A stretch of DNA of 64,000 bases from VGSG01 sp040756375 (lineage in GTDB: Bacteria; Desulfobacterota; Desulfomonilia; Desulfomonilales; Desulfomonilaceae): NCBI GenBank assembly GCA_040756375.1, contig JBFLZC010000027.1, positions 12,164 through 76,163 on the forward strand. The letters run 5' to 3'. This document shows, one piece after another, positions 23,932 to 32,644 of this stretch (position 1 is the stretch's first letter; every line of letters starts with the position of its first letter). The translations under genes were made by a program, and so were the position numbers. The notes below the pieces were generated by a model. That model saw nothing but the letters and a program-made list of their open reading frames with translations, did no database searches and was not told the origin of the DNA.

Positions 23932-26133
23932 ATGAACGTTGATGAAGCATTGATAAATTTGGCCGAAAGCCTCGGCGTCGAGCGGGAGTATACGGACAAC
24001 TACGGAATCAAGCACCGCCTGGATCTGGAGACCGCGCTCAAGATCCTCGATGCAAAGGGAATTCCTGTACCCGGCGACGTTCCGCGAGTCGATTCTACGA
24101 CTTTGGTGGCTTCCAACGGAAGCCTCCCAGAGAGTTTCACCGTATGCATCGAGCCTGAATCCACCGCGGTAGGCCGGATTCCGGAGGTTGACGAGGTGAG
24201 CGTCGCGCTGCTCCACGAACATGGCCAGGAGCGGCTGTTCTCCAGGGCCGGCGATCAGATCTCCGTGCAGGTCGATGAGGAAACCGGCCTGATACAGGTG
24301 TCCGCGGCGTTCCCCACCGACTTGCAGACCGGAATCTATCGGACGCACATCCACGTTCGATGCCGTGAGAAACTCCGCTCCTTTCCCGGCACCTGGATTA
24401 TTTGCCCGCCTGCGGCATACCTGCCGGAAGCACTGGAAGGGGGCGCAAGGATTGCCGGGATCAATGTGGCCCTTTACGGGATTCGATCGAAAGCGAATTG
24501 GGGCATCGGCGATTTTTCAGACCTGAAGGCCTTCGTGGACTGGGCCGCGGAAGACCTGCTGGTCGACTTTGTGGGCCTGAATCCGCTTCACGCGTTGCTG
24601 AATCGGGCGCCGTACACCATCAGCCCGTACCTGCCTTCCAGCCGACTGTACCGGAACTTCATCTACCTTGATGTCACGGCAACCCGGGATTTCTGGGAAT
24701 CCGCGACCGCCCGCGCTTTGGTGCGAGATCCCAAGACAATCCGGCGGATCGAGCAACTTCGGGACGCGCAGCATGTGGATTACGAACAGGTTGCGGCTCT
24801 GAAACTGGAAGTACTGCGCGAGCTGTTCCGTTCGTTCATGGAGAGGCACGGTTCGCCCAAAGTTTCCAGCCCGCGGTGGGGCGAATTCATGGCGTACGTG
24901 GACTCCCAGGGTGAGTACTTGGAAAGATTCGCGATCTTCTGTGAGCTGGAGCGTCGATTCACTGCGGGACATCCGCCGGTGTACGTGTGGCGAGAATGGC
25001 CCGCGGAATTGCGCGATCCGAATTCTCCTGAAATAAAGGCCTTTGCAGACGAACATGCGACAGGAATCCTCTTCTGGAAGTACCTGCAATGGCAAATCGA
25101 GGAACAGCTCAATAGCGTGCAGGAATACGCTCTCTCAAAGGGAATGCGCATCGGGCTATACCATGACGAAGCACTTGCAGTGGATGGGAACGGCGCGGAT
25201 AGCTGGGCGCTCCAGGAATTCTTCCACCACGGTTGCCGGGTAGGCGCCCCACCTGACGCGTTCGCTCCTCACGGTCAAGACTGGGGCTTTCCTCCTCCGA
25301 ACCGTGAGGCCATCCGCCGCGCGGGGTACACGCCTTTTATCAGGAAACTCCGAACCAGTTGTAGTCATGGGGGCGCGGTGCGCATCGACCACGTGATGCA
25401 GGTGCATCGCCTTTTCTGGATACCTGAAGGCCACAAGCCCAAGGACGGCTTCTACGTCCGCGACTTTGAAGCCGACCTGCTCAATATTCTCGCGCTGGAG
25501 AGCCAGGAGACTCGCACCGTGGTTGTAGGCGAGGATCTGGGGACAGTGCCCTACGATCTGAGAGAGCGGCTCATGGCAAAGAAGATCATCTCTTACCGCC
25601 TGTTCTATTTCGAGCGAGACAATGAAGGCAATCTGATGCCTGGCCGAAACTATCCGGAAAACGCGCTGGTCTCGATCAGCACTCACGACCTGCCTACCTT
25701 GGCAGGATTCTGGAGCGCCCGGGACATAAAGATTCGCAAGGAGATCGGACAACTGGACGACGAGACCGAACCGCGCTTCCGGCAGGATCGAGCGATCCAT
25801 AAGGAGAAGATCCTCCAAAGACTGATGCAGGATGAGCTGCTCGACCCTCACGCTGCTCATCTTGCCCTTGAGTCATCCGCGCCAACAGAGGAGCTCCACA
25901 CCGCGGTCCTACGGTTCCTGTTCGGAACTCCCTCGAAGCTCGTGGCGATCAATCAGGAGGACATATTCCTGGACGAGCGCCAACAGAACTTTCCGGGGAC
26001 CACCGCGGAGCACGCAAACTGGGTGACCAGGATGCTCTACACCGTGGAAGAGCTCAGATCGCATCCGGACGCGGTCCGTGCAACGGAGAAGTTCAGAACG
26101 CTGCTCCAGCAGGCAGGACGAGCATTGAGATGA
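23932..26133 (+). CDS. malQ: 4-alpha-glucanotransferase (amylomaltase)
   Basis: The 733-aa protein is a GH77 enzyme that transfers maltodextrin segments between glucans. A roughly 160-residue N-terminal beta-rich region, as in the longer MalQ subgroup, precedes the barrel. Family motifs are GIRSKANWGIGDFSDL, SPYLPSSRL, DGNGADSWALQ, DWGFPPPN, RIDHVMQVHRLFWIP (nucleophile Asp), VVGEDLGTVP (acid Glu) and STHDLPTLAGFW. The ATG at 23932 is used here; a TTG one codon upstream has slightly better spacing to GAAGG. It is transcribed away from the acyl-CoA dehydrogenase. A 12-bp stem hairpin follows the stop. Confidence 0.96.
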   Translation: MNVDEALINLAESLGVEREYTDNYGIKHRLDLETALKILDAKGIPVPGDVPRVDSTTLVASNGSLPESFTVCIEPESTAVGRIPEVDEVSVALLHEHGQERLFSRAGDQISVQVDEETGLIQVSAAFPTDLQTGIYRTHIHVRCREKLRSFPGTWIICPPAAYLPEALEGGARIAGINVALYGIRSKANWGIGDFSDLKAFVDWAAEDLLVDFVGLNPLHALLNRAPYTISPYLPSSRLYRNFIYLDVTATRDFWESATARALVRDPKTIRRIEQLRDAQHVDYEQVAALKLEVLRELFRSFMERHGSPKVSSPRWGEFMAYVDSQGEYLERFAIFCELERRFTAGHPPVYVWREWPAELRDPNSPEIKAFADEHATGILFWKYLQWQIEEQLNSVQEYALSKGMRIGLYHDEALAVDGNGADSWALQEFFHHGCRVGAPPDAFAPHGQDWGFPPPNREAIRRAGYTPFIRKLRTSCSHGGAVRIDHVMQVHRLFWIPEGHKPKDGFYVRDFEADLLNILALESQETRTVVVGEDLGTVPYDLRERLMAKKIISYRLFYFERDNEGNLMPGRNYPENALVSISTHDLPTLAGFWSARDIKIRKEIGQLDDETEPRFRQDRAIHKEKILQRLMQDELLDPHAAHLALESSAPTEELHTAVLRFLFGTPSKLVAINQEDIFLDERQQNFPGTTAEHANWVTRMLYTVEELRSHPDAVRATEKFRTLLQQAGRALR

Positions 26134-26138
26134 AGGAC

Positions 26139-26183
26139 GACGCCATACCTATTCGAATGGCTCCTTGATAAAGGTATGGTGTC
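26139..26183 (+). other. Hairpin after malQ
   Basis: GACGCCATACCT and AGGTATGGTGTC form an 11-of-12 bp stem with a 21-nt loop, beginning 6 bp after the malQ stop. There is no T-run, so it may protect the 3' end rather than terminate. Confidence 0.4.
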
Positions 26184-26233
26184 CTCGATATTCGGAAGCA
26201 TTGGAATTGGCCGCATTCTATGTGGAATCTCTT

Positions 26234-26296
26234 GTAGGGGCGCACCCGCGCGTGCGCCCTTGAGTGGCTAGGGCAGACGCGCTGGTCTGCCCCTAC
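26234..26296. repeat. GTAGGGGCGCAC / GGCAGAC composite repeat
   Basis: A GTAGGGGCGCACCCGCGCGTGCGCCC palindrome is followed by GGGCAGACGCGCTGGTCTGCCCCTAC. Both modules recur at 27560-27613. Confidence 0.7.
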
Positions 26297-26353
26297 AGGA
26301 GCCGGGCTGAATTCCAACGCACGGCTGCATAATCACCTACAAGGGAGGCTACT

Positions 26354-27079
26354 TTGACGAGCCAGACAAGTGCTTACACGATTTCTCAAGAGGTTTTCGA
26401 TCGCTATCCCGGCTACGTCCGAGGTCTTGTAATCGCGCATGGGGTGAAGAACGGCCCGTCGCCGGAAGGGCTCACTTCTTTGCTGCGCGCCGCGGAAGAT
26501 GAGGTACGCGGCAAGCTCAACCTTGAAAAGCTAGCCGAGCACCCGAAAATGGCCTCGTGGCGTGAAGCGTACAGAGCTTTCGGCGCGAAACCGAGCAAAT
26601 TTAGGCCCTCCATCGAAGCTATGGTGCGACGCGTACTGAGAAACGAGCCGCTGCCCTCGATCAGCGCTCTGGTAGATATCGGGAACGTGGTCTCGCTGAG
26701 GTATCTTGTGCCTGCGGGAGGTCACGCTATCGATGTGCTCACACAGGACATCGAGCTTCGGCCTGCTCTGGGAGATGAGGAATTCACGCCGTTGGATTCC
26801 GACGAGGTCGAGCACCCGTTGCCCGGGGAAATTATCTTCGTGGAAGGCAAGACGGTCCTGACGAGGCGCTGGACCTGGCGTCAGGCCAAGCACACTTTGG
26901 TTGTTCCCGAAACGACCGCGCTGGAAGTCAACGTGGACGGGCTGCCTCCGGTTACAGTGGAACAAGTCAAGGAGGCCTGTCGCGAAATTGCCGAGCTTAT
27001 CGAAAGGTTCTGCGGAGGACGCACCAGGCAGGACATGCTCAGCAAAGAAGACCCGCGAGTGGAGCTGCATCCGGCGTAG
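26354..27079 (+). CDS. B3/B4 tRNA-binding-domain protein
   Basis: A 241-aa protein whose central region (about 60-215) matches the B3/B4 domain of the phenylalanyl-tRNA synthetase beta subunit as a stand-alone protein. Recognisable are SWREAYRAFGAKPSKFRPS, LPSISALVDIGNVVSLRYLVPAGGHA and a long charged C-terminal helix. Stand-alone B3/B4 proteins are thought to edit or bind mischarged aminoacyl-tRNA, but most are uncharacterised. The start is TTG at 26354, with GGGAGG 5 bp upstream. It runs in the same direction as malQ but is separated by 220 bp of repeats. Confidence 0.8.
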   Translation: MTSQTSAYTISQEVFDRYPGYVRGLVIAHGVKNGPSPEGLTSLLRAAEDEVRGKLNLEKLAEHPKMASWREAYRAFGAKPSKFRPSIEAMVRRVLRNEPLPSISALVDIGNVVSLRYLVPAGGHAIDVLTQDIELRPALGDEEFTPLDSDEVEHPLPGEIIFVEGKTVLTRRWTWRQAKHTLVVPETTALEVNVDGLPPVTVEQVKEACREIAELIERFCGGRTRQDMLSKEDPRVELHPA

Positions 27080-27166
27080 GATTCGGCTTTGCTGGTTCGG
27101 CGTCGTGTTCGCGCAGGATGCGGTGAAATAGCGGTTTCTTGACGGACCGATTTTGAGGGCAAGGCC

Positions 27167-27196
27167 GGTAGGGGCGCACGGCCGTGCGCCCTCACC
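27167..27196. repeat. GTAGGGGCGCACGG palindrome copy
   Basis: A near-perfect copy of the palindrome at 3137 with CTCACC at its right end, in the spacer after the B3/B4 gene. Confidence 0.75.
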
Positions 27197-27275
27197 GAAA
27201 AGTGTTGAGCGCGGGCCGAGAGATGCCGATAGTTGGCCAGCTTGAAAGGCTCCTCGGGGATATGTGGAGGGCGTT

Positions 27276-27470
27276 GTGAGCAAAAAGGGGCCGATCTCTC
27301 AAGAAAAGGAATTATTGGTTACTGCCATTGTCATAGACTTATTTCTGACCCTCCTTGCACTTTGGGTCTGTCCCTGGGACTATTTACTCGCTGTTTTGCT
27401 TGCTACACAGCCCATATCCGTACTTCTTGCGTTTGCTTTACGCGAGATCGCTAACCGGCCAATCCGGTAG
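27276..27470 (+). CDS. Small two-helix membrane protein
   Basis: A hypothetical 64-aa protein. GTG at 27276 has GGAGG 5 bp upstream; a GTG at 27264 is an in-frame alternative. Two hydrophobic segments (LLVTAIVIDLFLTLLALWV and YLLAVLLATQPISVLLAFAL) are joined by a short CPWD turn, with a charged start and a basic RPIR end. No homologue is recognised. It is supported by the ribosome site and the clean two-helix design only. Confidence 0.5.
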   Translation: MSKKGPISQEKELLVTAIVIDLFLTLLALWVCPWDYLLAVLLATQPISVLLAFALREIANRPIR

Positions 27471-27559
27471 AGCCTTCCTCGCGTCCTAGTGGTGCCATTG
27501 CACTTTCTAAGAGATGATACGGAATCGCTGTCCACTGGGCAGGACCAGGCATCTCCGTG

Positions 27560-27702
27560 GGGCAGACCCGCGGGTCTGCCCGCTCTCTGGGCGCACGGCC
27601 GTGCGCCCCTACAAAAGGCTTTGGTGGGACAGGCATCTTGCCTGTCATGCCTTGGGAAGAACCACAATGGCCCGAATAGACAGGCGAGACGCCTGTCCCA
27701 CC
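27560..27702. repeat. Composite array of three palindromic repeat types
   Basis: In order: GGGCAGACCCGCGGGTCTGCCC (27560-27581), a GGGCGCACGGCCGTGCGCCCCTAC palindrome (about 27590-27613), and the facing pair GGTGGGACAGGCATCTTGCC / GACAGGCGAGACGCCTGTCCCACC (27623-27702). No gene lies between 27471 and 27863. Confidence 0.8.
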
Positions 27703-27863
27703 AAACGATCCCCCGCCTACTGCGGTCTTCGGAACGCGCCCGGCTTCTTTAAGTTCTGGCAGAAGTTCTCTTGTTTTGGATTGCTCAATCAGGCGAGGAG
27801 GATGCCGGATTGGGTGCCACTGCAATGAAAAGAAAACCTTCGGGAAGCTCTATAGAATTGGTT

Positions 27864-28301
27864 CTATTTTTTGGGGACTCGGGTAGAATGTCCGTTGTCC
27901 ACGCACAGCTTGATGGTGCGGCCTAGATGTTCGGCAATTGAGCGCACGTCCGCACGCCAGCGGTCCGCCTTGCGGATGGCTTCCGCTTCCCAAGGCAGCC
28001 AGGTGGAGCGCTTCTTGATGAGAATCGCGGCTTCCAGCTCCGCAGGAACCGGACATTCCAGCGGCTCCATCCCTCCGAAACCGTCCCCGCTCAGGAAATC
28101 CTTCACCAGCTTCATTTGACGCCGGTTGAGCTTGCTTCTCAATTCGGCCAGGGGCCATTCATCGAGATTGGCAAGGCGTTTTCTGAGCGAGTTGTTTCTG
28201 TCCTTACAACTGATCAACTCTGACAAGAATCGGTAATTTTCTCGAAAGGGAGCGGGTATGCACGAGAGATCGGTTTCATGGGCAGTGTGATCGGGCTTCA
28301 T
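27864..28301 (-). CDS. Hypothetical protein, 145 aa
   Basis: Not recognised. The start at 28301 is favoured by GGGAG 6 bp upstream; the frame extends 37 codons further without support. The protein is soluble, basic and helix-rich (YRFLSELISCKDRNNSLRKRL, LRSKLNRRQMKLVKDFLSG) and Trp-rich in the second half (STWLPWEAEAIRKADRW). No signal peptide, membrane helix or metal motif. Codon use is like its neighbours. It lies between repeat arrays with no operon partner. Confidence 0.6.
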   Translation of the reverse strand: MKPDHTAHETDLSCIPAPFRENYRFLSELISCKDRNNSLRKRLANLDEWPLAELRSKLNRRQMKLVKDFLSGDGFGGMEPLECPVPAELEAAILIKKRSTWLPWEAEAIRKADRWRADVRSIAEHLGRTIKLCVDNGHSTRVPKK

Positions 28302-28541
28302 CGCGACTCCCTGCGGTTTTTTGGGTGGGGCTACCTGCGTGCTTGGAGCGGGGTGTGGTCCCTGGCGCTGTGTCACGCAGGCGTCGGGGAGATGCGGTAA
28401 CACCTTGCCCATATATTGTCAAGTTTTGGTTTTATCTTTTCTTATAATATCTTGAAAAAATAGCGCGAACTGCTGATAGCAAGTCCTGCACATCGTCGCC
28501 GCGTTACGGGAACACTCAAAGTATGCTCTCGAATGGGCTTT

Positions 28542-28690
28542 GGTGGGACAGGCATCCCCGGATCGGTGTCCGGGGCAGGCTCTGCCTGTCATTCCCGCGT
28601 ACGCGGGAATCCAGAGATTTACCGCGGCAGCAGTCGAAGATCTTGTACCAAAGTCCCCAGGACTGGATTCCTGCTTTCGCAGGAATGACG
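28542..28690. repeat. Fused GTGGGACAGGC and CGTCATTCCCGCG repeats
   Basis: A half copy of GGTGGGACAGGC...GCCTGTC (28542-28590) runs straight into a complete CGTCATTCCCGCG...GCAGGAATGACGG pair (28588-28690), sharing the TGTCATTCC junction. It accounts for the spacer 28302-28744, in which no gene is seen. Confidence 0.75.
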
Positions 28691-28744
28691 GATAAACGAA
28701 CAGCTGAGCTTCAAATTGAGACTTGAGCCAGAGGCGGAGCTTTC

Positions 28745-29056
28745 TCATTGCGAGCGGGGTTTGGGTGAGCTCCCGCGGTACAAATCTTCATGTTGTTTCA
28801 ACACATTAGGGTCGATCTTGATCTTCCCTTCGTGTTGCTTCATGTAGTCTTCCAGGTGTTTCCTTTCTAGGTACGAAAAGATCGTGGTTTCAAGGGCTCC
28901 CACAATCCGTTCGCCTTGTGGGAGCTCACGGACGAATGCCACGCCGCTCATCAGGGTGGTCTGGTTCACCCTCCAGCCGTGGATAAAGCAGCCCAGGAGA
29001 ACTCCGATGCCGGCCATGATTCCGAACCAGACGAGATACTTGAGAGCTTTCAACAT
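28745..29056 (-). CDS. Hypothetical single-helix membrane protein
   Basis: A 103-aa protein of unknown function. The ATG at 29056 has GAGAGG upstream. A hydrophobic helix (KYLVWFGIMAGIGVLLGCFIHGW) at residues 5-28 is followed by a soluble, charged helical tail rich in Lys/Glu/His. A Cys at the helix end is not a convincing lipobox. It starts 73 bp after the stop of the prenyltransferase gene on the same strand, so the two may be co-transcribed. Confidence 0.6.
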   Translation of the reverse strand: MLKALKYLVWFGIMAGIGVLLGCFIHGWRVNQTTLMSGVAFVRELPQGERIVGALETTIFSYLERKHLEDYMKQHEGKIKIDPNVLKQHEDLYRGSSPKPRSQ

Positions 29057-29129
29057 CCTGGCACCTCTCTCGCTCCGAGCCGGGCTGGACCCGGTCATGA
29101 ATTGAACAAGACAGGCAACAAACCTCTCG

Positions 29130-30011
29130 TCAAAAATAGATAATGGCCACGCACGCGGCCAACCAAACGACCGTACAAGCCAGGAGGGGAGGATCCGTGA
29201 GCAGCATCGCCGTGGGAGATCCTCCCTCTTCCTTATGATACACCAGGAACATGTACCGAAAGATGCCGTACGTCACCAGGGGAATGGTGAACATCATCTT
29301 TTCCGATTCAATTCCCGTCTCAGGATTTCCGCGGACCGAGTACAAACAGTAGAAGATGAACGTGGACGTGGTCACGATCAACAACAACTGATCGAGCAAT
29401 GGCACGCTGTAGTTTTCCAGGACCGGCCTGTGACTGATCGCATTGTCGTTGAGCAAGACCACTTCGTGTCGGCGTTTACCCAAAGCAAGGAGGATCGCAA
29501 GGGAAAAAGTGCAGAGAACGAGCCAACTGGAGACAGTGACCGAAATCGCAGCTGCACCGGCTAGGACTCGCAAGAGGAAGCCCGAGGAAATCGTCAGCAC
29601 ATCCAGGATTACCAGGTTCTTCAATCCAAAGGAGTATGCCACCTGGATGAGCAGATAAGCGCCAAGGTACATATGGCACGCGAGCGGGGCCTTGACCGCA
29701 GCCGCGAGCCCAAAGACTGCAAAGAGCAAGATCACCATAGCGGTCAGCGCGGTCCCGGACGAAATGTCTCCTCGTGCAAGAGGACGATTCTTCTTGAGAG
29801 GATGGGCCCGGTCACGCTCCATGTCGGCGTAATCGTTGAGAATATAGGTAGCTGACGATGCCAGACAGAACGCAACGAAAATCGCTCCCACCCGGATGAT
29901 GTCCTCCCCCACCATCAGGTGAGCGCTGAAGATCAACGGCATAAAGACAAAGCCGTTCTTCACCCACTGAGTGGGTCGCATGAGATGTACGAGCGGTATA
30001 AGTTTACTCAT
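29130..30011 (-). CDS. UbiA-family prenyltransferase, DPPR-synthase-like
   Basis: A 293-aa integral membrane protein with about nine helices. The first Asp-rich motif is NDYADMERDRAHPLKKNRP (Asn59, Asp60, Asp63, Asp67, His70), the signature of the decaprenyl-phosphate phosphoribosyltransferase branch. The second lies near FGLKNLVILDV, and GKRRHE follows helix 6. In actinobacteria this branch attaches phosphoribose to decaprenyl phosphate for arabinan synthesis; in proteobacteria its relatives are mostly uncharacterised, and a polyprenyl-phosphate sugar donor is the best guess. The usual epimerase partners (DprE1/E2) are not nearby. Confidence 0.88.
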   Translation of the reverse strand: MSKLIPLVHLMRPTQWVKNGFVFMPLIFSAHLMVGEDIIRVGAIFVAFCLASSATYILNDYADMERDRAHPLKKNRPLARGDISSGTALTAMVILLFAVFGLAAAVKAPLACHMYLGAYLLIQVAYSFGLKNLVILDVLTISSGFLLRVLAGAAAISVTVSSWLVLCTFSLAILLALGKRRHEVVLLNDNAISHRPVLENYSVPLLDQLLLIVTTSTFIFYCLYSVRGNPETGIESEKMMFTIPLVTYGIFRYMFLVYHKEEGGSPTAMLLTDPPLLACTVVWLAACVAIIYF

Positions 30012-30163
30012 AGGTTACGGAAAGTCCTTATGGTTCGGCATGTCCGTGGACACGCTCGGGCAATCATCCCTAGCACAGCGTGGGCGGCCTGTAAACGGAT
30101 GGGGCTTGTTTTCATCCACTCTATGAGTAAAGTGAATGTGAGGAGCCCCGCGGAGCCGGGAAG

Positions 30164-30484
30164 ATGACCGAGACCAAAAAGCTTTGGGAAGAAGAAACTC
30201 GCAAGATACGCCTGCTGCGCATCTGCACTGACCTCGTGGTGCAGCTCCTCATGACGCGGCCGCTCAAAGCCGACGACGCGGACAGACTGATCGCGGGAGC
30301 GAGGAGCTGCGCTTTGCAGCTCTTTCCCGACAAGGGGCATGTTTTCGATCTTGTCTATCTCCCTCGGTTTCACCGCGCGTTGCAAGAAGCGGGTGCCAGG
30401 CAGATGCCCGGTATTCTCAGGAAATGGGAAACCCTCGCGGATATCGGAGCGGCTCCAAAGTCGCCCAGTGGGGGAACATGTTGA
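30164..30484 (+). CDS. Conserved-looking hypothetical protein, 106 aa
   Basis: Not recognised as a named family. It is a soluble helical protein: an N-terminal helix of charged residues (MTETKKLWEEETRKIRLLR), then CTDLVVQLLMTRPLKADDA, and a distinctive LFPDKGHVFDLVYLPRFHRAL block near residues 50-72. That block looks like a conserved core, and GC-rich third positions support coding. GGGAAG precedes the ATG. The last 15 residues are low complexity. It overlaps no better frame, although a shorter antisense frame exists. Confidence 0.55.
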   Translation: MTETKKLWEEETRKIRLLRICTDLVVQLLMTRPLKADDADRLIAGARSCALQLFPDKGHVFDLVYLPRFHRALQEAGARQMPGILRKWETLADIGAAPKSPSGGTC

Positions 30485-30568
30485 GGGTGTCTTCAGTTAT
30501 CCGAGGGAAAATCCAACCTGTCCCCATAGGCGTTAACTTAACTAAAGATTAATAATATCTGCGAGTTA

Positions 30569-30674
30569 TCACCTTCCCCCTTCCACCTCCCATCAAGGGA
30601 GGGGGATTGCAAAGCCCTCTCTCCTGTGGGGCAGGCTTTCCAGCCTGCCGGCGGCCTGGAAAGGCCGCCCCACA
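30569..30674. repeat. CCTCCC/GGGAGG repeat joined to GGGGCAGGCTTTCCAGCCTGCC
   Basis: The first half matches the inverted repeat at 16707 (CCTTCCCCCTTCCACCTCCCATCA...GGGAGGGGGATTGCAAA); the second is a GTGGGGCAGGCTTTCC palindrome ending in GGCCGCCCCAC. It covers the spacer 30485-30791 apart from about 85 bp with no feature. Confidence 0.7.
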
Positions 30675-30791
30675 AAGAAAGGATGGGGTTGTCAGGGACC
30701 AAGCACCTGACCCAGAGTTACCGCTTATGGGGCTACAAGAGGATTTTCGCGAATTTACCTCGTCCACAAATGCTTCTTTGGAGGGAAAGAT

Positions 30792-32009
30792 ATGGCGGAT
30801 CTGGAGTTCATCGGAGCCCTTACGCAGCGTACTGACAGCAAAATCGTGTTTCTGGTTATGGATGGCCTGGGGGGCCTTCCCAAGGAGATGGGCGGACCGA
30901 CGGAACTGGAGGCCGCGTCCACCCCAAACATGGACAAACTGGCCAGGGAAGGATCGCTCGGCCTGATGCACCTGGTCGGGCCGGGGATATCGCCGGGTAG
31001 CGGACCGGGCCACCTGGGCCTTTTCGGTTACGACCCTCGGCAGTACATAATCGGCCGAGGCGTCCTGGAGTCCGTGGGCATAGGCGTTGAGATCACCGAA
31101 CGGGACGTGGCGGCACGAGGAAACTTCTGCACCGTCGATGAGCAAGGCCGGATCACTGACCGCCGCGCGGGACGTATCCCAACCGAGGAGTGCGCTCGGC
31201 TGGTCGGCATGGTTGAAGACATTTCGCTCCCGGGCGTCGAGTTGATCGTCAAGCCCGTGAGGGATTATCGATTTGCGCTCATTTTCAGGGGCAACGGGCT
31301 TTCTCCCCACCTCAACGAAACCGATCCGCAGCAGGTCGGCGTGACGCCCCTGAAGGTGGAACCACAGGATGGTACACAAGAAGCGCGCAGTACGGCTGAC
31401 CTTGCCAATCAGTGGATCGCGCAAGCCCGAGAACGGATCAAGGACCAGAAGCCGGCAAATATGGTTCTACTTCGAGGATGGTCCCGCGAGCCAGGGCTCC
31501 CGCGGTTCAAGGACGTGTTCAAGCTGAACGCGGTCGCGCTAGCGGTCTATCCTATGTACAAAGGTCTGGCGAGCCTGGTGGGCATGGAGCTGATCCACGG
31601 GCTCAATAACCTTGAAGATCAGCTCTCCGCTCTCAAGGAAAACTGGAACGAATACGATTTCTTCTTTGTGCACCACAAATACACGGACAGTCGCGGAGAA
31701 GACGGTGACTTTGACGCGAAGGTGAAAGAGATAGAAAAAGTGGATCACATTGTGCCTCGCATCCTGGACTTGGGTCCCAAGGTGCTTGTGATCACCGGCG
31801 ATCACTCAACTCCTTCCGTGATGAAGTCTCATACGTGGCATCCGGTGCCGGTGCTCTTATGGGCCCCAGGAACTACCAGAAGGAACTGGGATGTGAGCGA
31901 GTTCGGGGAAACTCAATGCCTAAAAGGCGCACTGGGCCAGTTCACCGCGGCAGACCTCATGATCCTGGCCACAGCCCACGCAGGAAAACAAATCAAATTC
32001 GGCGCATAG
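30792..32009 (+). CDS. apgM: 2,3-bisphosphoglycerate-independent phosphoglycerate mutase, archaeal type
   Basis: This 405-aa enzyme of the alkaline-phosphatase superfamily interconverts 3- and 2-phosphoglycerate in glycolysis/gluconeogenesis. Metal-binding Asp24 (FLVMDGLGG) and the nucleophile Ser70 (ISPGSGPGHLGLFGYDP) are present, as are the C-terminal metal ligands in VITGDHSTPSVMKSHTWHPVPVL. Length and motifs fit ApgM rather than the 510-aa bacterial GpmI. GGAGGG lies 6 bp before the ATG. No glycolytic neighbours. Confidence 0.95.
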   Translation: MADLEFIGALTQRTDSKIVFLVMDGLGGLPKEMGGPTELEAASTPNMDKLAREGSLGLMHLVGPGISPGSGPGHLGLFGYDPRQYIIGRGVLESVGIGVEITERDVAARGNFCTVDEQGRITDRRAGRIPTEECARLVGMVEDISLPGVELIVKPVRDYRFALIFRGNGLSPHLNETDPQQVGVTPLKVEPQDGTQEARSTADLANQWIAQARERIKDQKPANMVLLRGWSREPGLPRFKDVFKLNAVALAVYPMYKGLASLVGMELIHGLNNLEDQLSALKENWNEYDFFFVHHKYTDSRGEDGDFDAKVKEIEKVDHIVPRILDLGPKVLVITGDHSTPSVMKSHTWHPVPVLLWAPGTTRRNWDVSEFGETQCLKGALGQFTAADLMILATAHAGKQIKFGA

Positions 32010-32059
32010 AAACTCAATATGAGTTTCCGTGAAAAATTGCTTTTCTGAATTCCCCAACT

Positions 32060-32122
32060 GGGAACACTATGAGTAGTCCCGCTCATCGCGGGATGAAACC
32101 CGGTGTTACTCACAGTGTTCCC
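32060..32122. repeat. GGGAACACT inverted repeat after apgM
   Basis: GGGAACACTATGAGTA faces TACTCACAGTGTTCCC, with a GTCCCGC-TCATC-GCGGGA hairpin between them. A short GAAACTC/GAGTTTC stem also lies right at the apgM stop (32009-32027). The rest of 32123-32644 has only fragments of a CCCGCG-type repeat (about 32301-32337) and no gene. Confidence 0.6.
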
Positions 32123-32644
32123 CCTTTACCTCAAAATGGTCTGCTCTCAATGTACGATGCAGCTCTTGCTTGGTGCCACGGATGTGCCGAAGGCTCATCC
32201 GTGCGGATCTGGTCCGTCGGAGCGTCCTTGGCATAGGGGTCAACTGGTGGTGAGGGTCTCGTGGGCCATCGGGCAATAACGCGCAAGCACGGATGAGTCC
32301 CGCGGGACGGGACATCCCGCGTCTCGCGGGATGGCACCAGACTCGATTGCGGCCTTTTCATATTCCGTTGTGACCGATAGATCATGGCCGTTCAAGGGAA
32401 CGATAAAACCGAGATCTACTTTCGCGATACGTATTGAGAACCGCGATAATCTCCCCCTCATCACGGTCTCGCTAATACCTGTGCGTGACCAAACGATGAA
32501 GAGTCATCTGAATCAGACACGGACCTGCCAAAGCTCAGGTCCGCGGCACCCCGGGCCGATATTGATTGGATGCTGGGTGCCACTGACCTGGGCACCAGGC
32601 AGTTCCATTGTTGGCAGGGCTGGAAATATGCTAAGAAATAGCCA

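Noticed and set aside
27460..28690. CRISPR-like appearance of repeated hairpins
   Set aside because: The repeats are of different families, irregular in spacing, and each is an inverted pair; no direct-repeat array or cas gene is present.
30008..30385. A 125-codon minus-strand frame upstream of the prenyltransferase gene
   Set aside because: It overlaps the plus-strand gene at 30164, which has better composition and a conserved-looking core.
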